Positions 1 through 7,258 of a stretch of 51,946 nt of DNA are shown piece after piece (position 1 is the stretch's first letter; every line of letters starts with the position of its first letter). The position numbers and the translations under genes were made by a program. Below the pieces are notes generated by a model. It was not told where the DNA came from. It did not search any database and was given only the letters and a program-made list of their open reading frames with translations. The stretch comes from a virus: IMG/VR virus record IMGVR_UViG_3300009509_000026, positions 1 through 51,946 of that record. One strand, given 5' to 3'.

Positions 1-915
1 GCTCCAGCCGTCGTCCCCCACGTGGTGGTCGTGGCAGTGGACCGTGGCGTCGTACTTGTAGCGGTAGGGGAAGACCTCCTCCGCGGTCTTGCCCAGCTTC
101 TGGAGGAAGTCGTCGTCGTCCTGGGCGGTGATCCCGCCGGCCGGCAGGAAGAGGACGGTGCCCCAGTGCTCGCCGCTGTCCTTCTCCCCGATGTCGAGGA
201 TGGCGTAGTACTCGCTCCCGTCCGCGAGGCGGACGCGGCCGTTCACGGCCACGATGCCCGACTCGCCCTTGTCGTGAGGGTAGCGGTCCCTGCCGCCCGC
301 CGTGAAGGTGTGGGTGCGGCCCCGCCCGTAGCGGATCGTGACCTTGTTGCCCATGCTCCTCGCCATGGTGTCGGAGATCGGGTTCCCGTCGGCGGGGGCC
401 ATCCTCTCGCCCTCCACCTCGACCTCGATGCGGTCGGGCTTCGGGACGTTCGACATCCTCAGCACGGCGGGGCTGACGTTCCACCACTGGTCGGAGGACT
501 GGTCGTCCGTCTGGACGCTGACCGTCTTGCGGTTCACCTTCAGGACGCTCCCCACGAGGAGCCGTCCGCCGCGGGCGGTGAACTCCACCCTGTCGCCGGG
601 GCGGAACCGGTTCATCGTGGCGTTGCGCTCGGCCTCGCGGGCCGCCCTCGCCTCGCCCTCCATGTCCATGGCGGCGAGGACGTGGTCGGGGATCGCCTCG
701 GGGGGGACCGCCTCGGTGCGGGTCCCGGGCTTCATCGACCACTGGGTCCCCACGGGGTGGCGCCCGTCGCTCTCCAGCTGGGCGACCTTCAGCCTCGTGC
801 GGCCGTGGCCGACCACCTTCACGTGGACGGTCTTTCCGCGGCTCGCCCTCATCTTCAGGACGTCGCCGACGTTGAAGTCGTAGATCGATTTCCTCTGCTG
901 TGTCGTTGCTGCCAT
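1..915 (-). CDS. Hypothetical protein with two SH3/KOW-like segments (3' end outside window)
   Basis: The reading frame is open from an ATG at 913-915 to the left edge of the window without a stop, giving 305 visible residues that start MAATTQQRKSIYDF. The start follows AAGGAGGGCAATCCG, a strong Shine-Dalgarno leader shared exactly with the gene at 2582. Two segments look like small SH3/KOW-type barrels: one around residues 14-48 with GDVLKMRASRGK, and one around 103-134 with GDRVEFTARGG. The visible C-terminal part has a HCHDHH cluster. It has its own promoter at 947-974. I do not recognise a family; a nucleic-acid or polysaccharide binding role is only suggested by the barrel-like repeats. 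Confidence 0.7.
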   Translation of the reverse strand, partial: MAATTQQRKSIYDFNVGDVLKMRASRGKTVHVKVVGHGRTRLKVAQLESDGRHPVGTQWSMKPGTRTEAVPPEAIPDHVLAAMDMEGEARAAREAERNATMNRFRPGDRVEFTARGGRLLVGSVLKVNRKTVSVQTDDQSSDQWWNVSPAVLRMSNVPKPDRIEVEVEGERMAPADGNPISDTMARSMGNKVTIRYGRGRTHTFTAGGRDRYPHDKGESGIVAVNGRVRLADGSEYYAILDIGEKDSGEHWGTVLFLPAGGITAQDDDDFLQKLGKTAEEVFPYRYKYDATVHCHDHHVGDDGWS

Positions 916-946
916 CGGATTGCCCTCCTTGTTGGCCATCACCCTG

Positions 947-974
947 ACTATAACAAGGGGGGCGTTTTTGTCAA
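947..974 (-). promoter_or_regulatory. Phage promoter of the shared 28-bp family, for the gene starting at 915
   Basis: On the minus strand the -35 TTGACA (969-974) and -10 TATAGT (947-952) are separated by 16 bp. The spacer begins AAAACG and ends TTGT, giving an extended -10 TGTTATAGT. The -35 overlaps the TGA stop of the Vsr gene (971-973). Confidence 0.8.
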
Positions 975-1417
975 GCGGTGGGCTTCGTCTTGGACTTCAC
1001 GATCTCGCGCCACAGGCGGTTGTAGAGGGAGACCTCGTCCTTGAGCTCGCACTCCCACACCACGACGACCCTGAAGCCCCGCTCCTCGAGGGCCAGCCCG
1101 TCGCGCTCGTCCCTGGCCCTGGTGCGCCTGAACTTGGCCTCCCAGGCCCCGTGGTTCTTCGAGGCCGGGACCCTCGCGTGGGGGCACCCCTCGTGGTGGT
1201 GCCAGAAGCACCCGTGGACGAACAGGGCCCACCGGTCCTTCTTGTTGGCCACGTCCGGGGTCCCGGGGAGGGAGAGGACGTGCTTGCGGTAGCGGACGCC
1301 CATCATCCTGAGGAGCTTCCTGACGCGCAGCTCGGGGACCGTGTCCCTGACCTTCACCTTCCTCATCCTCTCGGTGATAGCAGGGTCGTCGGGCGTCTGG
1401 AAGGCCACGGCGCCCAT
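971..1417 (-). CDS. vsr: Very short patch repair (Vsr-type) endonuclease
   Basis: This 148-residue protein matches the Vsr family along its length. It has the N-terminal RDTVPELRVRKLLR helix, PGTPD with the likely catalytic Asp55, the FVHGCFWHHHEGC zinc and catalytic segment (residues 67-78), VPA, the RARDERD motif and the C-terminal VVVWECEL. Family enzymes nick DNA at T:G mismatches created by deamination of 5-methylcytosine. The ATG at 1417 lies 2 nt after the stop of the upstream gene (TGA at 1420-1422), so the two are probably co-transcribed. No cytosine-C5 methyltransferase, the usual partner, is visible in the window. The role here (repair, restriction-like attack or genome editing) is open. 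Confidence 0.88.
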   Translation of the reverse strand: MGAVAFQTPDDPAITERMRKVKVRDTVPELRVRKLLRMMGVRYRKHVLSLPGTPDVANKKDRWALFVHGCFWHHHEGCPHARVPASKNHGAWEAKFRRTRARDERDGLALEERGFRVVVVWECELKDEVSLYNRLWREIVKSKTKPTA

Positions 1418-1419
1418 GG

Positions 1420-2073
1420 TCAGTAGTTGTAGTAGCCGCGGTTGAAGCGGGGGAGCTTCACCTTGGGACCGTACTCGCGGGTCACGTAGTTCGCCCCGCC
1501 GCCGGCCTCGCGGTTTTCCTGGTTGTACTCGTCGTTGCCCACGATCTTGCCGCCCGACCCGCGGGCCCACTTGATCCTGTCGAGGGCCGCGAACAGCCTC
1601 TTGGCGAACCAGTGCTGGTGGGCGTGGTCGCGGGCGTGGTTGTTCTCGTGGACGGTCCACTTCAGGGTGCGCGTCTTGTTGGTGAAGACGATGGTGGCGT
1701 CCTCGATGTGGATGGTCGCGTCCTTGCTGGTGGCGACCGTCTTGAGGTCCTTCTTGCGCGGGGCGTGGAGCTTCATGGTCGGCTCACGCTTCTCGTTGTC
1801 CCACCCGCTGTCGACCAGGAGGTCCCTGACGCGGTCGGCCCTCTCGTAGTCCTCCCTGAAGGTGTGCTCGAGGGACTTGCGGACGGCCTCGGCGCGGGCG
1901 CGGTGGCCCCTCTTGCCCTTGACCGCCGCCTTCACGATGGGGTAGGCCCGCTTCGCGTCCTCGAACAGGGTCTGCTGGTAGCGGTTCCAGTCCTTGAGCA
2001 GCTCGATCCTGAACCTGGCCCACTCCTTGGCGGGGATGACGATCTTGCCGGATTCCCATTCGCTGCACGACAT
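1420..2073 (-). CDS. Hypothetical phage protein with His-rich HENNHARDHAHQHW motif
   Basis: The protein has 217 residues, with ATG at 2073 after AAGGGAGGG. The N-terminal half is charged and helical. The C-terminal half has WTVHENNHARDHAHQHW followed by ALDRIKWARGSGG, IVGNDEYN and GGGANYVTREYG. I recall this run of motifs, approximately, from conserved uncharacterised proteins of other tailed phages. The clustered histidines could bind metal, but no catalytic family is recognised. It sits between the gene at 2582, whose TAG ends 3 nt upstream, and the Vsr gene, in one leftward operon. Confidence 0.75.
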   Translation of the reverse strand: MSCSEWESGKIVIPAKEWARFRIELLKDWNRYQQTLFEDAKRAYPIVKAAVKGKRGHRARAEAVRKSLEHTFREDYERADRVRDLLVDSGWDNEKREPTMKLHAPRKKDLKTVATSKDATIHIEDATIVFTNKTRTLKWTVHENNHARDHAHQHWFAKRLFAALDRIKWARGSGGKIVGNDEYNQENREAGGGANYVTREYGPKVKLPRFNRGYYNY

Positions 2074-2075
2074 GA

Positions 2076-2582
2076 CTAGCCCTCCCTTTCGGCTTCGGCC
2101 TTGAGGATCGCCCTGACGGACTCCTCGCTGATGAACTCGACCTCGACACCGATCACGCGCTCGCCCCAGAACGGGAGCCTCGCCCGCTTCTCCGTGACGG
2201 TGTAGACGCCGTCGCCGAGGCCCGGGGTGATCTCGTACGTGTCGCTGTACCCGTCGAACTCGTCCTCGCTGGGGTCGAAGTCGCCCATGACCCAGCGGCC
2301 GCACTCGACCACGATGTTCTTGGTGTCCTTCTTGATGATCTCCAGGTCGCCCTCGACCGTGATGGGGACCTCGACGTCCCACAGGACCTGCATCGCCTTG
2401 TCGAAGCCGAGGATCGCGGCCTCGAGGGAGGTCATGCACGCCTTGGCCTCCTCCCTCTCGTCCTTGGGCCTCGACTCGTCGTAGTAGATCTCCTCCTGCC
2501 CTCGGAGGCGCTCCTCCATGTCGAGGCGCTTCTCGCCGGCCCTGTGCTCCAGTGCTTGCTTGTACTTCTCGGTGAGTGTCAT
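2076..2582 (-). CDS. Hypothetical protein, first gene of the leftward vsr operon
   Basis: The 168-residue product starts MTLTEKYKQALEHRAG. The N-terminal 65 residues are highly charged and probably helical. The rest is acidic with beta-like segments (VPITVEGDLEIIKK, YEITPGLGDGVYTV). The start follows AAGGAGGGCAATCCG, identical to the leader of the gene at 915. A dedicated promoter lies at 2611-2638. No family is recognised. Confidence 0.72.
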   Translation of the reverse strand: MTLTEKYKQALEHRAGEKRLDMEERLRGQEEIYYDESRPKDEREEAKACMTSLEAAILGFDKAMQVLWDVEVPITVEGDLEIIKKDTKNIVVECGRWVMGDFDPSEDEFDGYSDTYEITPGLGDGVYTVTEKRARLPFWGERVIGVEVEFISEESVRAILKAEAEREG

Positions 2583-2610
2583 CGGATTGCCCTCCTTGAT
2601 GTCTACAACA

Positions 2611-2638
2611 ACTATAACATAGCCGTCGTTTTTGTCAA
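2611..2638 (-). promoter_or_regulatory. Phage promoter of the shared family, for the gene starting at 2582
   Basis: Minus-strand -35 TTGACA at 2633-2638, 16-bp spacer starting AAAACG, and -10 TATAGT at 2611-2616 inside TGTTATAGT. The -35 contains the TGA stop of the possible small ORF at 2635-2751. Confidence 0.8.
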
Positions 2639-2751
2639 GGGGGAAAGTGAGGGCTGGAAGGGGGCCAAAAGGCTGGGGAAAAGCCCGGCCGTCGCTCGCG
2701 ACTCACCCTGCGACGCTCGGCGCCTGCCATGGACCTATCCGCGGTGCCCAT
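2635..2751 (-). CDS. Possible 38-residue small ORF with its own promoter
   Basis: A minus-strand ATG at 2751 opens a 38-codon frame (starts MGTADRSMAGAERRR; Arg- and Pro-rich). It ends at a TGA embedded in the -35 box of the next promoter, the same arrangement seen at the end of the Vsr gene. A strong promoter at 2806-2833 points into it. The ribosome binding site is weak (GAAGG directly before the ATG). If it is not translated, this promoter must make a short untranslated RNA or feed the gene at 2582. Confidence 0.3.
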   Translation of the reverse strand: MGTADRSMAGAERRRVSRERRPGFSPAFWPPSSPHFPP

Positions 2752-2805
2752 GGCCTTCACCACCCCTTGCTTTCCATCGCGATTCTGGGTGGACCGGGCA
2801 CCCGC

Positions 2806-2833
2806 AACATAACAGGTGGATTGTTTTTGTCAA
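2806..2833 (-). promoter_or_regulatory. Phage promoter of the shared family, reading left with no large gene directly behind it
   Basis: Minus-strand -35 TTGACA at 2828-2833, spacer 16 bp starting AAAACA and ending CCTGT, and -10 TATGTT at 2806-2811. It would start RNA near 2799 and read through about 215 bp before the gene at 2582. Confidence 0.7.
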
Positions 2834-2844
2834 GGGCGACAGAG

Positions 2845-2858
2845 TGCAACCGATTGCA
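2845..2858. promoter_or_regulatory. 14-bp palindrome TGCAACCGATTGCA, candidate operator
   Basis: This imperfect inverted repeat lies between the leftward promoters and the start of the rightward morphogenesis operon. The identical 14-mer recurs at 18807-18820, and two related ones occur at 40031 and 45531. It overlaps a possible -35 (TTGCAT) of the rightward operon. Confidence 0.5.
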
Positions 2859-2882
2859 TTGATCTGGACCGCGTGGTACAAG
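2854..2882 (+). promoter_or_regulatory. Weak candidate promoter of the morphogenesis operon
   Basis: TTGCAT at 2854-2859, 17-bp spacer, TACAAG at 2877-2882. The match is poor, but this is the best candidate ahead of the first gene of the long rightward operon, and it overlaps the palindrome at 2845. A late promoter recognised with a phage factor is equally possible. Confidence 0.25.
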
Positions 2883-2909
2883 GGGATCGTGTAGCACCAG
2901 GAGGACAGC

Positions 2910-3494
2910 ATGAACGCGAATCCGCGTCCGAAGTTCAAGCTCAGGCCAGGACTCAGGAAGACCAACGTGGACATCGTCCGCGACGGCAAGACCCTCACCG
3001 AGACGCTCGTGCCCGGGGGGGTCTACGAGGGCGACGAGTACCACAGGTGGGTGCCCAGGATCCTCGTGCCCATCGACTCGACGGTGAAGGTCGAGAACCT
3101 GAAGGTCCCGGAGCCGCCACCGCACCGCAGGGGACTGCGGAGGATGCGGCGCACGCTCGCGCCCGAGCAGAAGCCCGGCATGGCCATGAAGGCCACCATG
3201 GAGAAGAAGCACGTCACGAGGCGCCCGCGGCCAGCGGACGTCGCCCCGAAGCCGCCGCCCAAGAAGGAGGCGCCGAAGCCCGAGGAGAAGAAGGCTGAGG
3301 CTCCCGACCCGAAGGCGGCGGAGAAGGCGCGGCTCGAGGCCATCTACGAGAAGATCGGCGACATGAAGAAGCCCGACCTCGCGGCCCTCATCAAGAAGGA
3401 GGGGTGGGAGGAGCACGTCGGGAGCCGCGACACGGTGCCGACGATCAAGAAGAAGCTCAAGACCCTGATCACGAAGACGATCAAGGCCCTGTAG
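2910..3494 (+). CDS. Hypothetical protein with Pro/Lys/Glu linker and C-terminal SAP/HeH-like domain
   Basis: This 194-residue protein is the first gene of the rightward operon, starting after CAGGAGGACAGC. Residues about 1-70 form a compact beta-like region (VDIVRDGKTLTETLVPGG). A low-complexity linker rich in Pro, Lys and Glu (about 105-140) follows. The end (about 145-194) reads YEKIGDMKKPDLAALIKKEG and resembles the helix-extended-helix/SAP-type domains found in phage head proteins and terminators. Position before the connector genes suggests a virion or head-completion role. This is inference. Confidence 0.65.
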   Translation: MNANPRPKFKLRPGLRKTNVDIVRDGKTLTETLVPGGVYEGDEYHRWVPRILVPIDSTVKVENLKVPEPPPHRRGLRRMRRTLAPEQKPGMAMKATMEKKHVTRRPRPADVAPKPPPKKEAPKPEEKKAEAPDPKAAEKARLEAIYEKIGDMKKPDLAALIKKEGWEEHVGSRDTVPTIKKKLKTLITKTIKAL

Positions 3495-3498
3495 CTCG

Positions 3499-4233
3499 AT
3501 GGGGGCAAACCCCATAGGGTGGAGCAGCTTCGACGAGCTGCTCACCGACGCCCTCGCCATGCTCGGCGAGGGGAGGCTGAAGCTGGCCCTCACCGACGAG
3601 CAGAAGACAGCCATCCTGCGCCGCGTCCTCGCGTGGTACGGGACCTACCTGATGCCGAAGAGGCTCCACTGGCCAGACACGACCGGCAACGGCGTCTACA
3701 TCATGCCGGACGACTGCGACTTCCCCATCGAGCTCATCAGCACGCCGGCCTCGGAGGAGCTGTTCGAGATCTACGGCGGCGGGACCGGCTACTCGATCCT
3801 CTACGACCCGCTCCCCATCGCCGTCTTCAGGGGCGACTACTCGTACGTCCTCCAGATCCTCCAGGACGTGGAGATGGGCAAGCGGATCCTGTCCGCCGAC
3901 GTCTCGTGGGACTACGAGAGGTCCACCAGGAAGCTCAGGGTCTACCCCGCCGGTCGCAACCACCCGTGGAGGATCGCCGTGGTCTACCTCTCGAACGTCC
4001 TCGACTTCAAGGACGTCGACATCCAGGACCAGGACCTCATCTTCAAGAGGATGCAGGCCGAGGCGAAGCTCACCGTCGGTCTGATGCGTCGCAAGTACTC
4101 CGAGTGGCCAGGACCGGGGGATTCTGTTACGATGGACGGTGACGCGCTGGTGAGCGAGGCGGGCGAGGAGAAGCGCGAGCTCGACGAGGAGATCCTGGCC
4201 AAGTCGAGGCCCGCCGGATTCATTGTGGGGTAG
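3499..4233 (+). CDS. Probable neck / head-tail connector protein
   Basis: The 244-residue protein (starts MGANPIGWSSFDELLTDALA) begins 4 nt after the previous stop, with only a weak ribosome binding site, so translation is probably coupled. A helical N-terminus leads to a middle with YIMPDDCDFPIELIS and a tail ending KSRPAGFIVG. The organisation resembles neck proteins of T4-type phages (gp13-like) mainly in size, mixed alpha/beta look and position between head and sheath genes. I cannot name the family with certainty. Alternatives are an adaptor or a head-completion protein. Confidence 0.6.
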   Translation: MGANPIGWSSFDELLTDALAMLGEGRLKLALTDEQKTAILRRVLAWYGTYLMPKRLHWPDTTGNGVYIMPDDCDFPIELISTPASEELFEIYGGGTGYSILYDPLPIAVFRGDYSYVLQILQDVEMGKRILSADVSWDYERSTRKLRVYPAGRNHPWRIAVVYLSNVLDFKDVDIQDQDLIFKRMQAEAKLTVGLMRRKYSEWPGPGDSVTMDGDALVSEAGEEKRELDEEILAKSRPAGFIVG

Positions 4234-4234
4234 C

Positions 4235-4606
4235 ATGAAGTCGCACGTCTGGAACCTCTGGGGCCGCAAGTTCGTGGTGGACGGCACTGCCACCCCGAGC
4301 GGCCGCGGGATCCAGGTCGGGGAGATGGAGTACACCGTTCACCTCCAGGAGGACGGGAAGTGGGTCCCAGTGCGCGATGACCTCGCGGTGGGAGTCCTAC
4401 TGTCCTTCCTCAGGAGGTTCGACCCCAAGGGCAAGGAGAGGCTCCTCGAGGACCGCGTGCCCCAGATCGTGCGCGACGGGATGGCCCGCATGTCGAGCCA
4501 GTTCGGAAGGACCAGGGAGGCGGAGGCCGACTCGTACGCCGTGTGCGCCATGTGCGCCCAGGAAGTCGGGCTCGTCGAGGCCGGCAGCCTGAAGGAGGCG
4601 TCGTGA
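4235..4606 (+). CDS. Hypothetical protein, connector region
   Basis: 123 residues starting MKSHVWNLWGRKFVV. The ATG at 4235 sits one base after the previous TAG and is preferred over an in-frame TTG at 4223 inside the upstream gene. The N-terminal half is beta-like (YTVHLQEDGKWVPV). The C-terminal half is helical and ends with CAMCAQEVG, a CxxC pair. Its stop overlaps the next start (GTGA). It is probably a small head-tail joining or chaperone-type protein; this rests on position only. Confidence 0.65.
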   Translation: MKSHVWNLWGRKFVVDGTATPSGRGIQVGEMEYTVHLQEDGKWVPVRDDLAVGVLLSFLRRFDPKGKERLLEDRVPQIVRDGMARMSSQFGRTREAEADSYAVCAMCAQEVGLVEAGSLKEAS

Positions 4607-5142
4607 GCGGTTCTGGCGGCCAGTCGGGGATGTTCGACGACGCGCTGGAGCTCGAGTACTTCGACTCCGTCGCCGAGGACCTCATCTACGGGGTGGACAT
4701 GCCGGCGCTCCTCTACAAGAAGCGGCTCGGCGCCGACGTGGACCCCATCCACGGGGACTTCAACCGCGAGCTCTACAAGGGCCCGTACGAGATCAAGGCC
4801 AACGCCACCGAGTCGTTCGCCAAGACGCTCACCGTGGACGCGGACGCTGGCCTCGAGGCGACGCGAGAGTCGGAGATCTGGGTGTCCCGGAAGGAGTGCG
4901 AGCGCGTCGGGTTCGGACGCATCGAGACCGGCGACGTCATCGCCTTCCTACTTGAAAGACTCCCGTCGGGGTACTACTTTTTCGTCCAGAACGCCCACGA
5001 CGAGGGGCGCCTCCCTCAGGGGAGGGCCTTCATCATGTGGAGGCTGGAGATACGGTACATCAGCAAGTTCGACCCCGAGGACCTCGTGGACAAGGGGGAG
5101 GACGAGCCGTGCGTCGTGAGGCACGGCAGGAGGATAGACTGA
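4603..5142 (+). CDS. Probable virion structural protein of the connector region
   Basis: 179 residues. The GTG at 4603 is chosen because it follows AAGGAGGCGTC and overlaps the previous TGA as GTGA; an upstream ATG at 4543 would give a long overlap. The sequence reads MSGSGGQSGMFDDALEL, then MPALLYKKRLGADVDPIHGD and a beta-rich C-terminus with GDVIAFLLERLPSGYYFFV. A head-tail joining or neck role is likely by position. No family is assigned. Confidence 0.62.
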   Translation: MSGSGGQSGMFDDALELEYFDSVAEDLIYGVDMPALLYKKRLGADVDPIHGDFNRELYKGPYEIKANATESFAKTLTVDADAGLEATRESEIWVSRKECERVGFGRIETGDVIAFLLERLPSGYYFFVQNAHDEGRLPQGRAFIMWRLEIRYISKFDPEDLVDKGEDEPCVVRHGRRID

Positions 5143-5501
5143 TGAGCGGACTCGACAGGCCGGGGCGCTTCGATCCCCCGAACAACTGGGACGCGATCAC
5201 GTGGCTGTTCAGGGACCTGCTCCCGCAGGCCTACGAGCCGATCATGGCCGAGACGGTGGCGGTCGGTGACCACGTGGCCGTCACGCCCAGGCCCCAGGAG
5301 GGCGCGAGGGCTGGCCGCGAGCAGGACCTCTCGCCGGTGTGCGTGGGCGTCGTCACGGAGGTCAACTTCGCGGAGAAGGGGACCCAGAACCAGGACCAGA
5401 ACAGCTGGACCATCAAGGTCAGGGACCTGAGGCCCGACAACTCCACGGTGGAGAGCGAGTACACCACCGACCGCTACGACTTCTACAAGCTCGAGGAGTG
5501 A
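5142..5501 (+). CDS. Hypothetical beta-rich protein, connector region
   Basis: 119 residues from ATG 5142, sharing one base with the preceding TGA (TGATG). Residues 35-75 (VAVGDHVAVTPRPQEGARAG, CVGVVTEVNF) and 85-115 (SWTIKVRDLRPDN) look like a small beta-barrel. Its compact size and position fit a head-tail joining or stopper protein. No specific family is recognised. Confidence 0.62.
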   Translation: MSGLDRPGRFDPPNNWDAITWLFRDLLPQAYEPIMAETVAVGDHVAVTPRPQEGARAGREQDLSPVCVGVVTEVNFAEKGTQNQDQNSWTIKVRDLRPDNSTVESEYTTDRYDFYKLEE

Positions 5502-5935
5502 TGCCCGACGAGAAGCACATCGCGGACAGGCTCGGCCCCGACTTCGGGGTCGCGACCCGGGCCGCGTCCATCAGCGACAGCATGGTGAAGATGGCACGCG
5601 AGAAGGGTGTCAGCTACATCTGCGCGAACTGCGTCAAGTTCTGGTGGGGGATCGAGCGGGGCCACGCCCAGTGCCAGGCCCTCTTCCAGCGTACGAAGTG
5701 CGGCGGACCCATGTCCGAGCTCGCGTTCCCCGAGTACAGGGGCCTGATCCCACGGGACAAGTTCCCGACCATCTGCTTCGTGTGCGGGGCCGACGCCGAC
5801 TCCGCCGTCCACATCCACGGTGTCGACGAGGTGCTGGGGGTGTGCGACAAGCACGAGGAGTTCACCCGCAACATGCGGCCACGCCGCCCAGACGAGCCAC
5901 TGAAAATCGTGAAGGCCACGGAGGTTCCATCATGA
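5501..5935 (+). CDS. Hypothetical protein with two zinc-ribbon-like Cys clusters
   Basis: 144 residues from ATG 5501 (TGATG junction). Two clusters of cysteines look metal-binding: SYICANC with later AQC and KCGG (about residues 35-68), and ICFVCGAD followed by HIHG and GVCDKH (about 85-120). Zinc-ribbon proteins can bind nucleic acid or serve as structural knobs. The neighbours are all connector-type genes. Its stop overlaps the next ATG (ATGA). Confidence 0.6.
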   Translation: MPDEKHIADRLGPDFGVATRAASISDSMVKMAREKGVSYICANCVKFWWGIERGHAQCQALFQRTKCGGPMSELAFPEYRGLIPRDKFPTICFVCGADADSAVHIHGVDEVLGVCDKHEEFTRNMRPRRPDEPLKIVKATEVPS

Positions 5936-6477
5936 CGGAGAAGACGAAGACCCAAGAGGCGATCGACGCCCTTCGGGGCGAGCTGTCCACGGAGATGGAG
6001 GCGGCGAGGAGTCCGCTCGAGAATCTCACGAGCGAGGAGAAGGACATCGCCGAGGCCATGGCGAAGGCCTACGAGAAGCTGGGGATCCGAGGCCTCGACA
6101 GGCTGATGGCCATGGGGGCCCTCGACAAGGACGAGGTGTTCGTGGCCCCGAAGCAGGTGGCCGTGAACCCCCTCGACCCGTCGGGCCCCGAGTGGGCCTG
6201 GGGGGTGAAGGCGTGGAAGGACGCCCGCGACGAGGTCATCAAGAGGGGCGACGCCTGGGTCACCACCAGGAAGGGCATGGGACCCAACTACGGGGCCATC
6301 TACTCCCTCTGGAAGGACGAGTTCGAGCGCGAGTTCGGCTTCCGCCCGACCAGGACCAAGGAGAAGTCGATGACCAAGGCCATCGAGGACGCCATGCGGA
6401 AGGCCGTGAAGCAGGTCGTCAAGGTCATCGGCACCATCTCCCCCGAGGAGATGGAGAAGGCCCGGGCGGAGAAGTAG
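5932..6477 (+). CDS. Hypothetical helical protein, connector region
   Basis: 181 residues starting MTEKTKTQEAIDALRGEL, with GGAGG 7 nt before the ATG, which overlaps the previous TGA. It is mostly helical and charged, with a central KDEVFVAPKQVAV segment and a Lys-rich C-terminus (EDAMRKAVKQVVKVIG). It may be a scaffold, chaperone or virion protein of the head-tail joint; nothing specific is recognised. Confidence 0.62.
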   Translation: MTEKTKTQEAIDALRGELSTEMEAARSPLENLTSEEKDIAEAMAKAYEKLGIRGLDRLMAMGALDKDEVFVAPKQVAVNPLDPSGPEWAWGVKAWKDARDEVIKRGDAWVTTRKGMGPNYGAIYSLWKDEFEREFGFRPTRTKEKSMTKAIEDAMRKAVKQVVKVIGTISPEEMEKARAEK

Positions 6478-6478
6478 C

Positions 6479-7246
6479 CTGGCCCTCGACCTCAAGATCA
6501 CGCCCGACAAGGCCAACAAGCAGGCCAAGAAGCTCCTCTCCGACATCGAACGCAACGCCCAGCGGGCGGCGAACGTCGTGGCCCACGACACGGCCGAACG
6601 CTACAAGCTGGCCGTCGAGGATGGCCTGAAGGACGCCGGCACGCGCTTCGACGTCATCAGGAAGTCCCTGAGGCTGGTGCGCCACGAGAGGGGCGAGGAG
6701 GACGTGTACGCGGTCCTGGCCGACGTCAGGCGCGTGGACGAGGCCGAGGTGGACAAGGAGCTCACGGTCGTCACCGTGGTCCCCAAGATGGACGAGGAGT
6801 GGCTCCTGCTGCTCGAGGGGACGTCCCCGTGGCCGTTCACGATGCTCCCGGTGAGGCCGGAGAGGTGGCAGGCGGAGCTCGTGGCGAAGAAGGTCCGGGA
6901 GGACGAGATGGAGCGGCTCCGCGAGGAGAAGGCCCCCATTCTCCAAAAGGTCTTGTCCATGCTGAGGTCGTATGGTATAGATCCGACAATAGACACCACA
7001 GAGGTCGAAGTTGAAATAGTAGTCGACACCAACTGGGAAGCCGTCAGAGCAGAGCACGGGTTGGACGGTTTCCGCCGAGTCCCCGTCTGGCAACCCGCTC
7101 TCAGGCATGTGATTAGGGATCGTAGGCGGACCGTCGAGGTCATGGAGAGGGCGTTGCTCAGACCGCCAGCCACACCAACCGACGCCGAGGCGACCACGAG
7201 GCACGTGGCGGCCCTTAGCGACTTCCAAGACAGAATAAAGGTCTAA
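6479..7246 (+). CDS. Probable tail completion / HK97 gp10-type protein; CTG start proposed; AT-richer 3' part
   Basis: The frame is open back to the previous stop. An annotated-style start would be GTG 6578, but the 33 codons before it look coding (ALDLKITPDKANKQAKKL). A CTG at 6479 lies 7 nt after GGAG, so I propose a 255-residue protein with a CTG start. The amphipathic N-terminal helix and size resemble HK97 gp10-type tail completion proteins; this is inference from position. From about 6945 to the end, base composition falls to roughly 50% GC and codons such as ATA, GTA, TTG and GAA appear, unlike the neighbours. This suggests replacement of the 3' part. Confidence 0.6.
   Translation: MALDLKITPDKANKQAKKLLSDIERNAQRAANVVAHDTAERYKLAVEDGLKDAGTRFDVIRKSLRLVRHERGEEDVYAVLADVRRVDEAEVDKELTVVTVVPKMDEEWLLLLEGTSPWPFTMLPVRPERWQAELVAKKVREDEMERLREEKAPILQKVLSMLRSYGIDPTIDTTEVEVEIVVDTNWEAVRAEHGLDGFRRVPVWQPALRHVIRDRRRTVEVMERALLRPPATPTDAEATTRHVAALSDFQDRIKV
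6953..6981 (+). promoter_or_regulatory. Candidate internal sigma70-like promoter
   Basis: TTGTCC (6953-6958), 17-bp spacer, TATAGA (6976-6981), inside the AT-richer 3' part of the gene at 6479. It would boost the gene at 7259 and those after it. Confidence 0.3.
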
Positions 7247-7258
7247 CGGAGGAAGGTC

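Noticed and set aside
2671-2685. Hairpin GGCT...AGCC as a terminator
   Set aside because: Only four base pairs with no following T-run on either strand, so not a convincing terminator.
4543-4602. Upstream ATG extension of the gene starting at 4603
   Set aside because: It would overlap the preceding gene, whereas GTG 4603 has AAGGAGG and overlaps the stop as GTGA.
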